Assembly (NCBI GenBank): GCA_947172415.1
Contig: OX359193.1
Span: forward strand, 816,501 to 880,500
DNA: 64,000 nucleotides
Direction of reading: 5' to 3'
Origin: Chondrosia reniformis
Lineage: Eukaryota > Porifera > Demospongiae > Chondrillida > Chondrillidae
The notes beneath the pieces were generated by a model, which did no database searches, was not told the DNA's origin, and saw nothing but the letters and a program-made list of their open reading frames with translations. Positions 63,804-64,000 of the stretch are shown piece after piece. A program made the translations under genes and the position numbers. Within the stretch, counting starts at the first letter, position 1, and every line of letters starts with the position of its first letter.

Positions 63804-64000
63804 TTTCAGTGACAAAGTTATAATTTTTTCAGTGACCAAGTTATTATAATTTTTCATACATTTAAACCCAACTATGTAGATTGCATATCTACGTATGTAG
63901 ATTGTATGAAGGCATCACTGCTTCAGTACGAAGCTCAGATCATAAATGTGATCACTCTCTAAACACAGAGATCAAGAGTCAGATAAGATCAAGTAAAATA
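63804..64000. other. Upstream flank of TMEM97
   Basis: AT-rich; contains a short direct repeat (ttataattttttcagtgacc / ttataatttttcatac) and tatctacgta motifs. No further gene start visible before the window ends. Confidence 0.35.

Overview
This is nuclear DNA of an animal. The genes are split into many short exons joined by GT-AG introns of roughly 60 bp to 2 kb, the DNA is AT-rich, and the window is full of minisatellites and hairpin (MITE-like) repeats. The gene set (NCOR/SMRT corepressor, SGF29, DRC10, sesquipedalian, FKBP6, TBCCD1, TMEM97) points to an early-branching metazoan with motile cilia. Very close head-to-head gene pairs and tiny introns fit a demosponge; that is an inference, not proof. 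Exons were assembled by hand from splice signals, reading phase and remembered protein families, so boundaries may be off by a base or two.

Left part (1-12.5 kb): a secreted glycosidase-like gene (minus, runs off the left edge) is head-to-head with the ciliary gene DRC10 (plus). Then come intronless sesquipedalian/PHETA (plus), SGF29 of SAGA (minus) and EMC6 (plus, 69 bp from SGF29). Middle-left (12.5-28.3 kb): a short NCOR/SMRT-type corepressor (minus), 4-hydroxyphenylpyruvate dioxygenase HPD (plus, all 14 coding exons resolved, metal ligands at the human positions) and an unassigned coiled-coil gene (minus).

28.8-36.9 kb is a gene-poor block. It holds a ~169-bp satellite in at least two subfamilies, three copies (two direct, one inverted) of a ~1-kb unit with a conserved ~400-bp core, and a 714-bp element with terminal inverted repeats next to the inverted copy.

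Right part (37-64 kb): an unassigned gene with a SAM-like domain (minus); a gene combining an RRM, an F-box, leucine-rich repeats and an acidic tail (minus), the most unusual protein here; a neuralized-repeat (NHR) gene (plus); TBCCD1 (minus) with a ~46-copy G-rich minisatellite in an intron; a short unassigned gene (minus); a secreted phospholipase-D-family protein (plus); FKBP6 (minus); RANBP1 (plus); and TMEM97/sigma-2 receptor (minus).

The genes form no pathway or operon. The common theme is architecture: start codons of divergent pairs lie 63, 69, 93, 92 and 290 bp apart, 3' ends often converge within 110-550 bp, and nearly every larger intron carries a tandem repeat, several of which copy a splice site.
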